Assembly: GCA_018136815.1 (NCBI GenBank) | Contig: CM030936.1 | Coordinates: 3,920,474 to 3,984,473, forward strand | Length of the DNA stretch: 64,000 nt | Direction: 5' to 3' | From: Isochrysis galbana | Lineage: Eukaryota > Haptophyta > Isochrysidales > Isochrysidaceae | Shown: piece by piece, positions 1-9,999 of the stretch | How positions within the stretch are numbered: position 1 is the stretch's first letter | How the letters are laid out: every line of letters begins with the position of its first letter | Notes under the pieces: generated by a model | The model's database searches: none | Told to the model about the DNA's origin: nothing | What the model saw: the letters and a program-made list of their open reading frames with translations, nothing else | Position numbers and translations under genes: made by a program

Positions 1-1023
1 CCCGCGACAAGCAGCGAATTCTCTACGACGCCGTCTGCAACAATTGGACCCACAGAAACGTTTGCCAAACGTTTGCATCTAGGGACACTTTTTTGGGGTG
101 GTGATACGGCCAATGAGGCAAAGTTGAGGGGTAGAATTGTAGAATTGTATAAGATGAAAAAAATGAGTGAGGGGGGGGGGGGGTAAAAAAATGGGAACCT
201 CAAGTTGCACCCTCTTACGGAGTACTGGGGCGCAGAAGATAGGTGTCTCATAGCCATCACCCGAGCCCCTCCGACTTGTGTGTTCCAGGTAGGCGCAAAT
301 ACCACGTGGATAGGTCATTTGGGATGCTTACAATCACAATCACAATCACGGCTTAGATCGATCGAATCGAGGCGCAACCATAATTATTGAAAAGAAAAAG
401 GAAAAATTGCAATGCGACTTGGCAAGTTATCGCTTTGTGTGATGCTTATGCTTAGCGGATGCGCCACCACACGCTTTTCTCGGGATACATCGCCATACTA
501 ACCGATTCGCGCAAATATAATGTGCCATTGCGCATATTTTGTGTGCGCATGTCGCGCACGCATGCTCGTGCATGTGCGACACGCCCGGACTATTTCAACG
601 ACTTCATCAGGCGCCAGGCCGCACAAGCACGCCATGAATAGGTGGAGTAGGATAACGGCTTGACGATAATTGTCAGTCTCCTTGTGCTGTAGTTGTGCTG
701 CCCTCATTTCTGTCTATCACGCACCAACAGCACAAAACGTGTGAGTGGAAGCAAGAGGTAGTGAGAAGCTACACACAAGTAGCGTTATGGTGTCGAGGGT
801 GGCGGGGCAACTAGCCAACATCCGCTCAACCGAGGCCTACAAGGCGTTGTTACGTTGTGGGCGGAAGCGCACGTGAGCACCAGCAATTGGGCAAGGCGCT
901 CGCGTGGGGCGCTTGACGTGCGCGGCTCACGCATGCACTTGCAGCTCCCCTTGGGCGCAAGATAGCTCGGAGCCCGACATCGATGGTGAGATTGTGAGTA
1001 GTCGGTATCACTCGGGCGCCGTG
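1..1023. other. Stretch with no recognisable gene
   Basis: I see no convincing coding sequence here. Short open frames on both strands have no recognisable domain and overlap one another. The stretch includes a G run followed by an A run near 171-190 and more AT-rich DNA at 370-560. It lies downstream of the DUF1275-type gene, so it may hold that gene's 3' untranslated region. Confidence 0.5.
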
Positions 1024-1998
1024 TCACACCCATGGCTGGAGGTTGACGCAAATAAGCGCGGCTGCTGGTAATAGCGAGCCGTACGGTACGTACTCCGCGG
1101 CGATGGCGCCCGTGACGGCACCCAATATGTAAGCCACAGCCCCCAAGATGAGGGTGTACACCTCCTCCGGTTCTACCTCGGCTTCGTGCTTTTGCTGCAT
1201 CGCGGCTACCACCATCATGCGAATATCCCATAGCCCCGAAGCCATCCGCGGATGGGACGCTGACCACCAGCGCATCCAGCGGCGGTGTAGGATCTCAGTC
1301 ACCTTTTGCAGGTTGGCACCGATGATCACCGTCGAGGCCTTGAGCGAGGAGCGCGTGGTCCACGCGTTCTGCGCGCCCATTGCCATCGCGGCCAGCGCAC
1401 CTGTTGCCCGAATGTGCGACCTGCCAGCGGCAGCAAAGCGGGGCTCAGCGCGTGTTGCGTGGGCAGACCAGGGAGCTTCGCATCGGCTTACGCACCATTC
1501 GTGCTCTCCGTCGGTGTAGTCCATCATCTTGATGATGGAGCCGATTGTGTCGCACGCCAGCAGCAGCCCACAGATCAAGCAGGCGGAAGCCTTCCTCGAC
1601 GCGCCCTTGTGTGAGATATGAAGAAGGCTGCCGTGCGGCGGCTTAACGCAATCCTGCAGCAACGCATTGCGCCGGCTCGAGTGGCGATGTGTGCACATCA
1701 GGTCGGCGAGCACGCCCAGTTGGAAGGCGAGTATGTTGAGAGCGCACACAGCAGCGTACGTCCACTGCCCGCTCGAGAGCGCGATGCCTAGCTCGACTGC
1801 GTTGCCAGACATGAGGGAGCCAAAGGTGTAGAAGCGGAACTTGGTGTTCGAGTCGACGTACCCAGCCGCGAACGACAGCGAGGCCACCAGTCCCACGCGA
1901 GGAGAGGCGGGCACGGGCGGAAGCACCTGCTGGGCGCCGAGCGCAATGTACTCGCTCTCATCCGCGTCCGGTAGCGCGCTAGCAGAGACGCGGCACAT
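1024..1998 (-). CDS. DUF1275 (YoaK)-family membrane protein
   Basis: Predicted multi-pass membrane protein of unknown substrate, resembling the DUF1275/YoaK family. Read on the minus strand from the ATG at 1998. Longer open frames upstream begin at TTG and are low-complexity proline/serine sequence. Seen in the translation: an AGYVDS segment and MSGNAVELG early in the protein (the family signature region), an Ala-Met-Gly-rich helix with GAQNAW in the middle, and a C-terminal hydrophobic helix with LGAVAYILGAVTG. A 75-base intron at 1421-1495 (donor GTGCGTAAG, acceptor GGCAG) is likely. It keeps the frame either way, and removing it takes out a polar stretch that the family lacks. Length is 324 residues unspliced or 299 spliced, against roughly 220-250 for bacterial members. 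It is divergent from the Arf-like gene at 2957. Family call fairly sure; function unknown. Confidence 0.72.
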   Translation of the reverse strand: MCRVSASALPDADESEYIALGAQQVLPPVPASPRVGLVASLSFAAGYVDSNTKFRFYTFGSLMSGNAVELGIALSSGQWTYAAVCALNILAFQLGVLADLMCTHRHSSRRNALLQDCVKPPHGSLLHISHKGASRKASACLICGLLLACDTIGSIIKMMDYTDGEHEWCVSRCEAPWSAHATRAEPRFAAAGRSHIRATGALAAMAMGAQNAWTTRSSLKASTVIIGANLQKVTEILHRRWMRWWSASHPRMASGLWDIRMMVVAAMQQKHEAEVEPEEVYTLILGAVAYILGAVTGAIAAEYVPYGSLLPAAALICVNLQPWV

Positions 1999-2305
1999 GC
2001 ACTCGAACGGTCGCGGTTGGTGGCGATCAGCTAGAGGGGTGGGTGTGGGTGGGAGCGGGGAGGGAGAGAAGGAGAGGGAAGGAGAGAGAGGCGGGAGGGG
2101 GGTGGGGGAGGACGCCGCCGCCGCGGAGAGGGCCGGGGGGGGGGGACACCCCAAGCGACAAGCCAAGCGACAAGCCGCCGGCCGACCTGAGAGATTCTTT
2201 TTCCTACTACAATATCCTCTCTACTTTTAGAGTAGAGACAGAAGACATGCCCAGGATTCATAGAGTATAAACATTCTCCTATGAGTAACATACATAGGAG
2301 TACTT

Positions 2306-2480
2306 TATCTCTTAAAGCGGCGAGGCACCGTGGGAGGTGCTGCATGTCGCAGTGGCCTCGACGATGCGGTGTGTTTACATAATAAAAGGGCCATTGAACC
2401 GAATAAATAGGGAGCTCAGAGCACCCAACTGGCGCGAAGCACCATCGCAGGTGCTTCCTACCGCCGCTTTTAAAGAGATA
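2306..2480. repeat. Inverted repeat (MITE-like) in a divergent promoter region
   Basis: The left arm starts near 2306 (TATCTCTTAAAGCGGCG) and the right arm ends near 2480 (CGCCGCTTTTAAAGAGATA). They are inverted copies with small gaps. Inside each arm is a second inverted element around AGGCACC...GGTGCT, so the whole can fold as a long imperfect hairpin. A similar TTATCTCTTAA motif occurs near 9262. It sits between the divergent DUF1275-type and Arf-like genes. A small non-autonomous DNA element is my best reading. Confidence 0.5.
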
Positions 2481-2527
2481 CAATGGTGACGATTTGTAAC
2501 TCTTTCCTGCCGTTTCCTGAGCGGAGT

Positions 2528-2935
2528 TGTTTTTTCTCTCTCTCTCTCTTCTCTCAACGCCCCCCCCCTGTTCTGCTTTTGGATTGTGGGCGCTCTCGTT
2601 CCCTCCTCCCTCTCCCCCGCGCAGCGCGCTCGCTCTCTCTCTCTTTCCTTCCTCTCCCTCTCCCTCTCGCTCTCCCTCTCGCTCTCCCTCTCGCTCTCCC
2701 TCTCCCTCTCCCTCTCCCTCTTCCTCTCCCTCTCCCCCTCCCTCTCCCTCTCCCTCTCCCTCTCCCTCTCCCTCTCTCTCTCCCTCTCCCTCCCGATTCT
2801 CTCTTCCTCTCTGCTCTCTCCTCTCTCCTCTCCGCTGTCTCCCTCTCCCCCCCTTCCCCCCTCTCCCTCCCTCCCTCTCCTTTTCCTCGATTCCCCTCCC
2901 CTCCTCAGACTTCCTGAACAGCCTCGCTCCCTCTG
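2528..2935. repeat. CT-rich low-complexity tract
   Basis: Nearly pure pyrimidine on the plus strand, with CTCTCC-type hexamer repeats densest at 2640-2790. It ends about 20 bases before the Arf-like start codon. Long open frames in it on both strands are composition artefacts. Confidence 0.9.
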
Positions 2936-2956
2936 CCCCTCTCTCCTCTGGCTCCC

Positions 2957-4072
2957 ATGGGCTCCTCCTCCTCCCGTCCTCTCCAGCGCGTGCTGTTGCT
3001 TGGCCTCGACGGGGCAGGCAAGTCATCCATCGTGGCGCGGCTGCACGGCGAGGAGGCTCGAACTCTAGCACCCTCCCTCGGTGTCAGCATCTCGCTTGTC
3101 ACCGTGGGCGGCATCGAAGTCGAGCTTATCGACGTGGGCGGACGCAAGGAGATAAGGCGCTACTGGCCGGCGCACGCAGCGAGGCTTGGACGAGGGGCGG
3201 CTAGGGTGGCACAGGAGAGCGGCGGGAGCGTGGAGACAGTGAAGAAGGCCGGGAGCAGGAGCGCTATCCTCTACGTCATTGACGGCGCCGACAGGCGACG
3301 GCTCATCGAGGCGGCCAAGGAACTGCACGCGGTGCTTAGCGCGCCCGAGCTGCGCGGAGTGCCGCTCCTCGTCGCAGCTAACAAACAGGACCGCGCAGGG
3401 GCGCTCTCCGCCGCCGATTTGGAGGCGGCGATGCATCTCCACTCGATCCGAGACCGGCCATGGCGTTGCGTCGGCTCCTCGGCCCTTAGAGGCGATGGGT
3501 TGCGTGAGGCCTTAGAATGGCTGGCGCACGACCAGTCGTACGCCAGCACAACTACGCACGACTCGGCTTCAGCCCCAGGTGCAGTACGAAACTCAATTTT
3601 TGGCGCGGTAAAGAGAAGAGGCACCGGCCGGGGTGTTGGACGCAGTCGGCGCCGTCGCGATAGCGGCGAGGAGGAGGAGGAGGAGGAGGAGGAGGCGCAC
3701 CTAGTCGACAGCTCGGAAGAGGAAGCCGAGCCGGCCAATTCTCGCGTCTCATCACGCGCGGCGCGCCGAACGGGCCGCCCCGGCTCTCGGACCGAATCAG
3801 GCGTTGAGGACGCGGATGCACACTCAAGCATTGAGCAGGCGCCACCAGACACAGACAACACCGAACAAGGTGGACGAGCTCGCCGTCGGGAACGGCGCAG
3901 CGCTGCGCAACCAGCCGACGAGTATGTGATAGGACAGTCAGATACGGGTGGGGTGGCCGTGACCGCTGCGGCGTCGCAGGGCGAGGCGCAGGCGGACTCC
4001 CAGCAACCCAATGCTGAGCGCAGAAGGAGACGGCGGGGTAGTGCGCGGACCGGGGAGGAGGCAACGGAGTGA
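2957..4072 (+). CDS. Arf-like small GTPase with long charged C-terminal extension
   Basis: Arf/Arl-family GTPase, expected to cycle on membranes in vesicle or ciliary traffic. The protein starts MGSSSSRP, a fit to an N-myristoylation signal (Gly2, Ser6). The P-loop is GLDGAGKS (16-23), switch II is DVGGR (59-63), NKQD is at 142-145 and SSAL at 174-177. Two points are odd. The catalytic Gln of the usual WDVGGQ is Arg63 and the preceding Trp is Ile. The switch-I PTxG threonine is Ser (APSLG). A 25-30 residue insertion lies after RRYW (about 71-100). The GTPase fold ends near residue 193. The remaining 175 or so residues are low complexity, with Arg-rich and Glu-rich runs and no known domain. 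Total 371 residues against about 180 for the family. No intron is needed. Family certain; subfamily not resolved. Confidence 0.85.
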   Translation: MGSSSSRPLQRVLLLGLDGAGKSSIVARLHGEEARTLAPSLGVSISLVTVGGIEVELIDVGGRKEIRRYWPAHAARLGRGAARVAQESGGSVETVKKAGSRSAILYVIDGADRRRLIEAAKELHAVLSAPELRGVPLLVAANKQDRAGALSAADLEAAMHLHSIRDRPWRCVGSSALRGDGLREALEWLAHDQSYASTTTHDSASAPGAVRNSIFGAVKRRGTGRGVGRSRRRRDSGEEEEEEEEEAHLVDSSEEEAEPANSRVSSRAARRTGRPGSRTESGVEDADAHSSIEQAPPDTDNTEQGGRARRRERRSAAQPADEYVIGQSDTGGVAVTAAASQGEAQADSQQPNAERRRRRRGSARTGEEATE

Positions 4073-5340
4073 AGGGGCCAACAAAGTCAATCACGTCGGC
4101 ACACACATTACTGGTATGCAGTGTGCAGTGCGTGGCGCTCGAGAGGCCGGCACACGTCTGAGGCGCTCGGGCGAATGACTATCTAGGGCCGCGCAAGACC
4201 TAGAGCCGGGTCTGCAGCTCATCGGTCATCACTCATCACGCTTGCTTCTCCGTTGCTCTGTCTGTGCTGCGCACACGCATGGCACCATTGTTGGAGAACC
4301 TGCGGGCGGCCGGCTGATTTTCTGTGGCTTTAGCTCGATAGCATCGCTTATGCTCACCTCGTGGACTGGCCATTGGTGGGTTAAGATAGGGTTGTAGGTG
4401 TAGTTGGGTGTAAGGAGACGGAGTGGATTGTAAGATAGCTCCATATGAACAGAGGGGGTTGGACAGGACATGGGACACTCAAGAAGGGCCCGCTGCATGG
4501 TGTGAGGGCGACAGGACGGCGAGAGCGGCACGCATGAGCGCATGAGAAGCAGCAAGCTCCTCGGGGCACACTAGAAACTAGACACTGGAGGCTGATGGCT
4601 GATGGCTGACCGGCCATGGCGGAATAATATTCCAGAGCAGATACGCGATAAGCTAGCGAGTACCAATACCAGAGGCAAGGCAAACGTTCATTTGTCATTT
4701 GGTCTCATCTCTCACTCATCCCCCGTCTTCATACCGCAGCATACTGGATACCGGAGGGGGACAATACCGCGGAAGGGGGGAAACAGCACCGAAGGATGGG
4801 AAAGACCGGAAGGTGGGACATCGGAAAGGGAAAGGGGTAAGATACTACCGAAAGGCGAAAGGGGAAGGGGGAAATACAGAAATAATACCAATGCACCGGT
4901 ACTGACTGGTACCAGTACCGGAAGGCTCGCTCGCGGCGGGTGGAGGTGGAGGTGGAGTTTGGAGTTTGAATGGGCTGAATGTGCGGTGACGCGGTGACCG
5001 GCGGCGAGAGGCCTCTGCGACGAGCCGCCGGTGGCGGCATAGGGCGTCCCCAGTGGGGCGCGGTGGCGTGTGTCGCCTGAGTATCGGGAGCGGTCCCGGC
5101 ACCCTCCAAAAGTCGAACTATAACAATAGTTGTTTTCACGAACTCTCTTAATTAAGAAACCATCGGGAGGATGAGTACTTTACAAGAAAAGCCACTCCTA
5201 GAGTAGATCAAATCTTCTAATCTTGTAGAGTACTCTATTCAATAAAGAAAGAAAAGATTCCATCTGCGCTCGCGCGGGCGTCGGTGTTCCCCCCCCGCCC
5301 CTCCTTCCCCCCACCCGCCCCTTCTCTTCTCGTCGGGCGC
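4073..5340. other. Intergenic, no gene seen
   Basis: No supported gene. The stretch holds AT-richer parts (4330-4450, 5105-5240) and GGGAAAGG-type purine runs at 4750-4870. The last 55 bases before 5341 are pyrimidine-rich, like other starts in this window. Confidence 0.5.
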
Positions 5341-7102
5341 ATGTCGCTGCTCGCGCAGCTGGACACACTGTCCGACTGCGACTCCCCGGGCTCCTCCGAG
5401 GCGGAGGCGGCTCCTGAAGGCTTCTCATACATACAGGGCCTTCGCGCCGACCCCACCGCCCTCTTGGCCCAGCTGGACGCGCCCCAGAACCGAGGTAAGC
5501 TCTCTCTCCCCCTCTCCCTCTCTTCCGCCCCCTCGCTCCCCCCCATCCCCCTTCCCTTTCTCCCTCCCCCTCTCTCCGGCCAGACGGAGATTTCGAAGGG
5601 GCTAGCAGCAGCCTTCGTTTGTAGGGAAGAAGCAGCCTGTCCAATGCCCTCTCCTGATCCGCACGCAACACCTCAGGTGAGAGCTCTTCCGCGGTGTGCT
5701 CCCCCACATCCAACTCTCCTTCGGAAGAAATACTGGATGACGAAGCAGCTGAGGGGCCGGCAGAGGCTGAGGAGGACGATCCGGACGCACACCGGAAGGG
5801 TCAGCCCAGCTACACGCCCGCAGACCCTGACTATCGCCCACACATTGGCCCGTTCCCGGAGGGAGAGCGGCGGCCGGCCATCGAGCCGAGGGATGTGCCC
5901 CCGCCTCATGTTGATCTGCCTTATCCGGACACAGAGACAGCGTACGAGGGCGGCATCGCGAGGTATCCGGACGAGGGACCTGCATTCCCCGACCCACCGG
6001 GCCCGGCCCCGCCCAGACCACACTCAGGGCCGCTCGCGTACCCAACAGCCGGGATGGTCGCATACCCGTGCGACAACGAATACCCTGATACTGATGCTGC
6101 ATACCCAAACACGGACGCCGCATACGAAGAAACGGATGCCGCGTACCCTGACACTGACGCCGCGTACCTAGGCACGGGAGCGCCCTACCCAAATATTGAT
6201 GGCGCGTATCCTGACACCGATGCTGCCTACCCAGACACGGATGGCGCGTATCCAGACGTTGACGCCTCCTATCCTAACACTGATGCTGCCTATCCAAATT
6301 CGGAGGCTGTCTATGGAGACGTCGGCGGCGGATACGCTCCGCATACGCCAGCTTATGTGCACGCAGCGCCCATTTGCCCAGGCGTGTGCAAGCCTCATGT
6401 GAGCGCATCAGCACCGCACGCCGCAACCGGGACACCGGTGTACACGGGAACGGTAGACACTGCGTATCAGGAAAGAGCGGTTGCGCACGCTCGGATGGGG
6501 AAATTACCGAATGCAACGAACCTCTCGACAGTCTCGGACAAACGTATGCGCACCGGGAGCGCGACTCCGCCCTTTCGCTTGCAGGAGCGCGTCTGGTACA
6601 TGGAGAGTGACGGCTCATGGGTCCCAGCTGTGGTGGCACACGTTGACCACGCTGTGGCCGCACTGGGCGGCGAGAACGCATACACGGTCCGGCTGGGAAA
6701 CGGCACGGAGCGCTCGACTTTCGCCAGCAGGTTGTGCTCGTGGGGCGAGCAGCCGATGCTCGCCAAAACTGAGCTTGCTGAGGCCCAGGCTGCTATGGCA
6801 TGCGGCTCGGCACGCTCACCCGGCACGGTAACCTCGGCGCGCGATGCGGTGGCGGCCGCGAGCGCGAGATGGAGCACGAGCGGCAGCGCGGTAAGCCTGT
6901 TGTGGCCTGCCCCGACAGGTTCGGCGGCTAAGCCGGCGTCGCCCGGTCAGGGTGCCCAGCGCCAAGGATCCCAGCGCAAGACAACTTCCAAGCCCGCCTC
7001 TCCAGCCGCCAAGCCCACCTCTCCGGCCGCCAAGCCCGCCTCATCAGCCGTCAAGCCCGCCTTTCCGCCCCATGGCAGCAAGCTCTCGCCCGCCCGTCGA
7101 AG
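5341..7102 (+). CDS. Acidic tandem-heptad-repeat protein with Tudor-like segment (3' end lost in gap)
   Basis: No family recognised. Start ATG 5341 (MSLLAQLDTLSDCDS). Inferred exons are 5341-5494, 5584-5616 and 5677-7102, joined through GTAAGC/CCAG and GTTTGT/CTCAG introns that keep the frame. The second intron is less certain. An acidic region is followed by about a dozen imperfect seven-residue repeats of the AYPDTDA type (DNA about 6079-6320). Next, at about 6575-6735, is a segment with RVWYMESDGSWVPAVV, YTVRL and ASRL that resembles Tudor/Agenet-like folds (inference). The tail is KPASPAAKPTSP repeats, like a histone-H1-type basic tail. The frame then runs into a 100-base run of N. Sequence after the gap belongs to a SINE-like repeat, so the true C-terminus is unknown. 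It may act in chromatin or RNA binding, but this is not shown. Confidence 0.6.
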
Positions 7103-7202
7103 NNNNNNNNNNNNNNNNNNNNNNNNNNNNNNNNNNNNNNNNNNNNNNNNNNNNNNNNNNNNNNNNNNNNNNNNNNNNNNNNNNNNNNNNNNNNNNNNNN
7201 NN
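7103..7202. other. Assembly gap (100 N)
   Basis: A run of 100 undetermined bases at the junction between a coding exon and a dispersed repeat, probably an unresolved repeat or scaffold join of unknown true size. Confidence 0.99.
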
Positions 7203-7463
7203 GCTGCACCTATCTGCCTGTCGTACAGTAACAGGGGAGGAGGAGGGGTTGGAGCGATGGGCTGGCTGGCCACGACGGGCTAGGACGAGCGATCTAGGCA
7301 GCGAGACTGTGGGGGGAGAGTGGGTCGCAGCAGGGCAGTGTGCTCCTGGCAAGCCATAAATAAGGCATGCCCGGAGGGCGGTTGGTTCCTCCCCACGGCA
7401 GGGGAGGAGTTGAGAGAGGGGGGGCTCGTGCCCCCTCATGGACGAACCAAGTATAAACTTAGT
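7203..7463 (-). repeat. SINE-like dispersed repeat, 5' part (copy 0)
   Basis: Read on the minus strand it begins near 7463 with the AACTAAGTTTATACTTGG-type end, followed by the GGGGGCACGAGCCCCC hairpin and text closely matching the first 260 bases of the plus-strand copy at 37003-37779, including GGCTTGCCAGGAG and CAGGCAGAYAGGTGCAG. It is cut by the assembly gap. Confidence 0.8.
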
Positions 7464-8398
7464 TACTAACTAAATTAGTTCAATCAAGCCACAAGCCACA
7501 ACAACAAGAGTCAAGAGTTATGGGCTAAGATGATCGCCTGCGAGGATGCTTGCGTGCGCGAAGAGAGCGTTCACATTCATGAGGCGGTCCTCATCGACAA
7601 AGCAGTGAAAGCGCATCGTTTGCCAAAAAATGGATCATACACGCTACCCCGCATTGTCTGGTTCGCTAAAACTACAAACTATTGCTATGTGTTTCTAGGC
7701 CTTTGTCGCCTCTGTCTCTACTGCTCTTCTATTCCTTTCAAGTCTCATTTCTTGCCTGTTCCTTGCTGCCACGCAATGACACTTCATCAGCTTCCACACC
7801 ACTGTAACAGCCTTCTTGCTGTTGCTCCAGTGGTATTGTCAAGCCCTCACCAAACCTTTGGGTTGCATCTTCTGGCGAATGTGCATGAAAGGTACATCTT
7901 CGGTCACAGCCCTGCACAGCGAGGGGTGATTGTGATGGATGTTCAAATCCTAAGGAGTAGAAACGGGGTGCATAAAGGAAGGGGGAAATGGCTCTGGCGA
8001 ATACGTGATGCCTTCTTGGCCTATCATGGACTCACATTCTGATTTCACAATGAATGTCACTGGTGTGACCCGAGATGCAGCGCAAGCAAATGCTGCGCGC
8101 GCTGAGGCCCGCTTTTCTCCGGGACCTCTGCTGACCATCGCAACAAGTTGAATGTACGATATCTGGCAGATGGGGAGCTGGCGTGCCGGAGGGCATCCGA
8201 TCAGAGGTTTTGCAGACTGCGATGCTGCTACCCTCAGCTGCAATACCACTGCCTGCATATTCAAGCGGCCAGGTGACCCATCAGTTCCAAGGACAGAGTG
8301 AATTCATAAGCAAGCATGCAATCGCCACACGCACCTTTTCTATAGCACGTCGCAGCGCGGAGCGCATGCGCTTATGGCGCCGTCACAGTCCTCATATT
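7464..8398. other. No confident gene; one unrecognised ORF
   Basis: An ATG-started frame of 170 codons on the plus strand (7530-8042) has no recognisable motif, no matching splice context and no low-complexity bias. I would treat it as probably spurious. No RNA gene is seen. Confidence 0.35.
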
Positions 8399-8782
8399 TC
8401 AAGATGGCCGATGACCCCTCAAATGTGGGCTGTTGCATGTGCAGCTTGAACGCTCCGCAGGCCACTCGGGGTCATCGCGCGCGGCTGCAAGGACGGGCCG
8501 CCAGCGCTCAAGCTCCTCCTCCAGCGCGCGGCCGGTGAGCGGCCCCGCTGTGAAAGGGCGCAGAGTTGCAACAGTGCAGTGCAGGGTGGTGGCCGGGTAG
8601 ACATACGCTGCCTCTGGCATTCGCTCTGCCTGTTGCCGCAGCGCCTCGCGGAAGGCAAGGAGCTGCTCGACAACAGGCTGGGCATCGGCCACGAACAAAT
8701 CACGAGCAGACCGCAGTACTGCCCTCCAGCTCCTCGCCAGACACGAGCCGAGCGACGAACGGGTTAAGCCACGAGACGCCAT
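8399..8782 (-). pseudogene. Possible 2H-phosphoesterase-like gene fragment
   Basis: A minus-strand frame of 127 codons from the ATG at 8782. The stretch VYPATTLHCTVATLRPF resembles the first H-x-T motif of LigT/2H phosphoesterases, preceded by a helix (VVEQLLAFREALRQQAERMPEA). After PEWPAE the reading looks more protein-like in the neighbouring frame (LHMQQPTFEGSSAILKYED). This suggests a frameshift, or a splice I cannot place. No second H-x-T motif is seen. It may be a decayed or partial gene, and the family assignment rests on one motif. Confidence 0.3.
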
Positions 8783-9332
8783 CGACGGCGGCCGCTCGCA
8801 ACTCCCGACGAGGCGATAAGGAAGACCTTTCGTTACTGAATTTAGTGACGAGCAGATTCTTTCGACTACGAATCACACGAGACGTGGCAGAAGCACAAAC
8901 ATATTCAGTGTTCACTGCTTACGAAAAGAGTCAGCTTACTCATCGAAGCGCTCTGAGCGAGTGAGTTATGCTTACTAGTACTTACGAAAAGTTTGGCTGC
9001 TGGCCGCCACGGTCAAGAGAGTTACTTACGTAAAAAAACGAACGTGAACATGAGCTCGTGACTCTTTCATAACTCATAATCAAAATAGTAATAGTAACTT
9101 GTATAACGTATAACTTATATCTCCGCGCGGCAACCTGACGATGAGTACAAATCTCAGCCTCGTAGCAACGCACTTGGCACTTAGCCGTAGCCTTGCCAAG
9201 AAACTCGCCTAAAATATGACGAATAACGAATAACACACGCCAAAGACGACACGACGACACTTATCTCTTAAGGTAGCGCGGCCACCGGGGCGCGGGGAGG
9301 GATCAGCTTCCGAAGCCCCGCTTACCGGGACT
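8783..9332. other. AT-richer intergenic stretch
   Basis: More AT-rich than its surroundings at 9000-9200, with no open frame of note and no clear repeat. It ends in a TTATCTCTTAA motif near 9262 that also occurs in the arms of the inverted repeat at 2306. Confidence 0.4.
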
Positions 9333-9850
9333 ATGCCCCGCCGTCATCAAAAGGGGTCCTTGATCAAGAGATCACCCGATCGAGACGGCCGCGGCGCGTC
9401 AGGATGCGGAAATGGCAAGGCTTCAGGCGGAGACCAACACCTGAAAGGGGCTGTGGAGCGCCTACATTCATCCCTTGCCGCGGCAGAGGCGAGGGAGGGG
9501 CTTCTCCGGGATCAAGTTGAAGCAGGGTTCAAAGCCCTGACTCAGCTACTCCAAGCCCGCCAAGAGCCCGCTTCAAGTCCGTCCATGGATCGGACCGAGC
9601 GGCTGGGATTCTGCTAGGCCGGTTCAGAGGGAACCACCCATGGGCGAGCCTCCTGCTCTAGACCCAAAGGGCCACGCCTCTCCGGCTTCTAGGGTTCCAC
9701 GGTCGGCGTACCCGACTCTAAATCGGAATCCCGCCGCCAGGACTATGACCTCTCAGACATATTCCCGCAAGCAACAACCAACGACTCCTTCACGGCCGCG
9801 TCAGCTGCCGGCTCGGTCGAACGGCCCTCTGCCTACGAGCCAGTAGTCAT
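9333..9850 (+). mobile_element. Fragment of a retro-element ORF (gag/ORF1-like), tentative
   Basis: Starts MPRRHQKGSLIKRSPDRDG at 9333. A coiled-coil-like helix follows (VERLHSSLAAAEAREGLLRD), then protein-like sequence that is not continuous in one frame. The basic N-terminus plus coiled coil next to a reverse-transcriptase remnant suggests a gag or ORF1 piece. The family cannot be told, and the copy is broken and old. Confidence 0.3.
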
Positions 9851-9999
9851 CGCGTGTTCGACAGGGTCACGGTTTGTCTTTGGCATTCGGCTGCATTTGT
9901 TGCGACCGCATCTCCAAGCTCAAGTTGGACACCCGGGTGCAGTTCGGGTCGAACAACCCAGCGGAAGATGAAGACCTACAACCTTCAGATGGCAGGAAT

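Noticed and set aside
2031-3204. Long ORFs of 144-346 codons rich in Arg/Glu/Gly or Ser/Pro/Leu
   Set aside because: They run through CT repeats and exist on both strands in several frames. They are composition artefacts, and most lack an ATG.
7530-8042. 170-codon ORF with ATG
   Set aside because: No motif, no homologue recognised and no splice partner; kept only as a note on the region.
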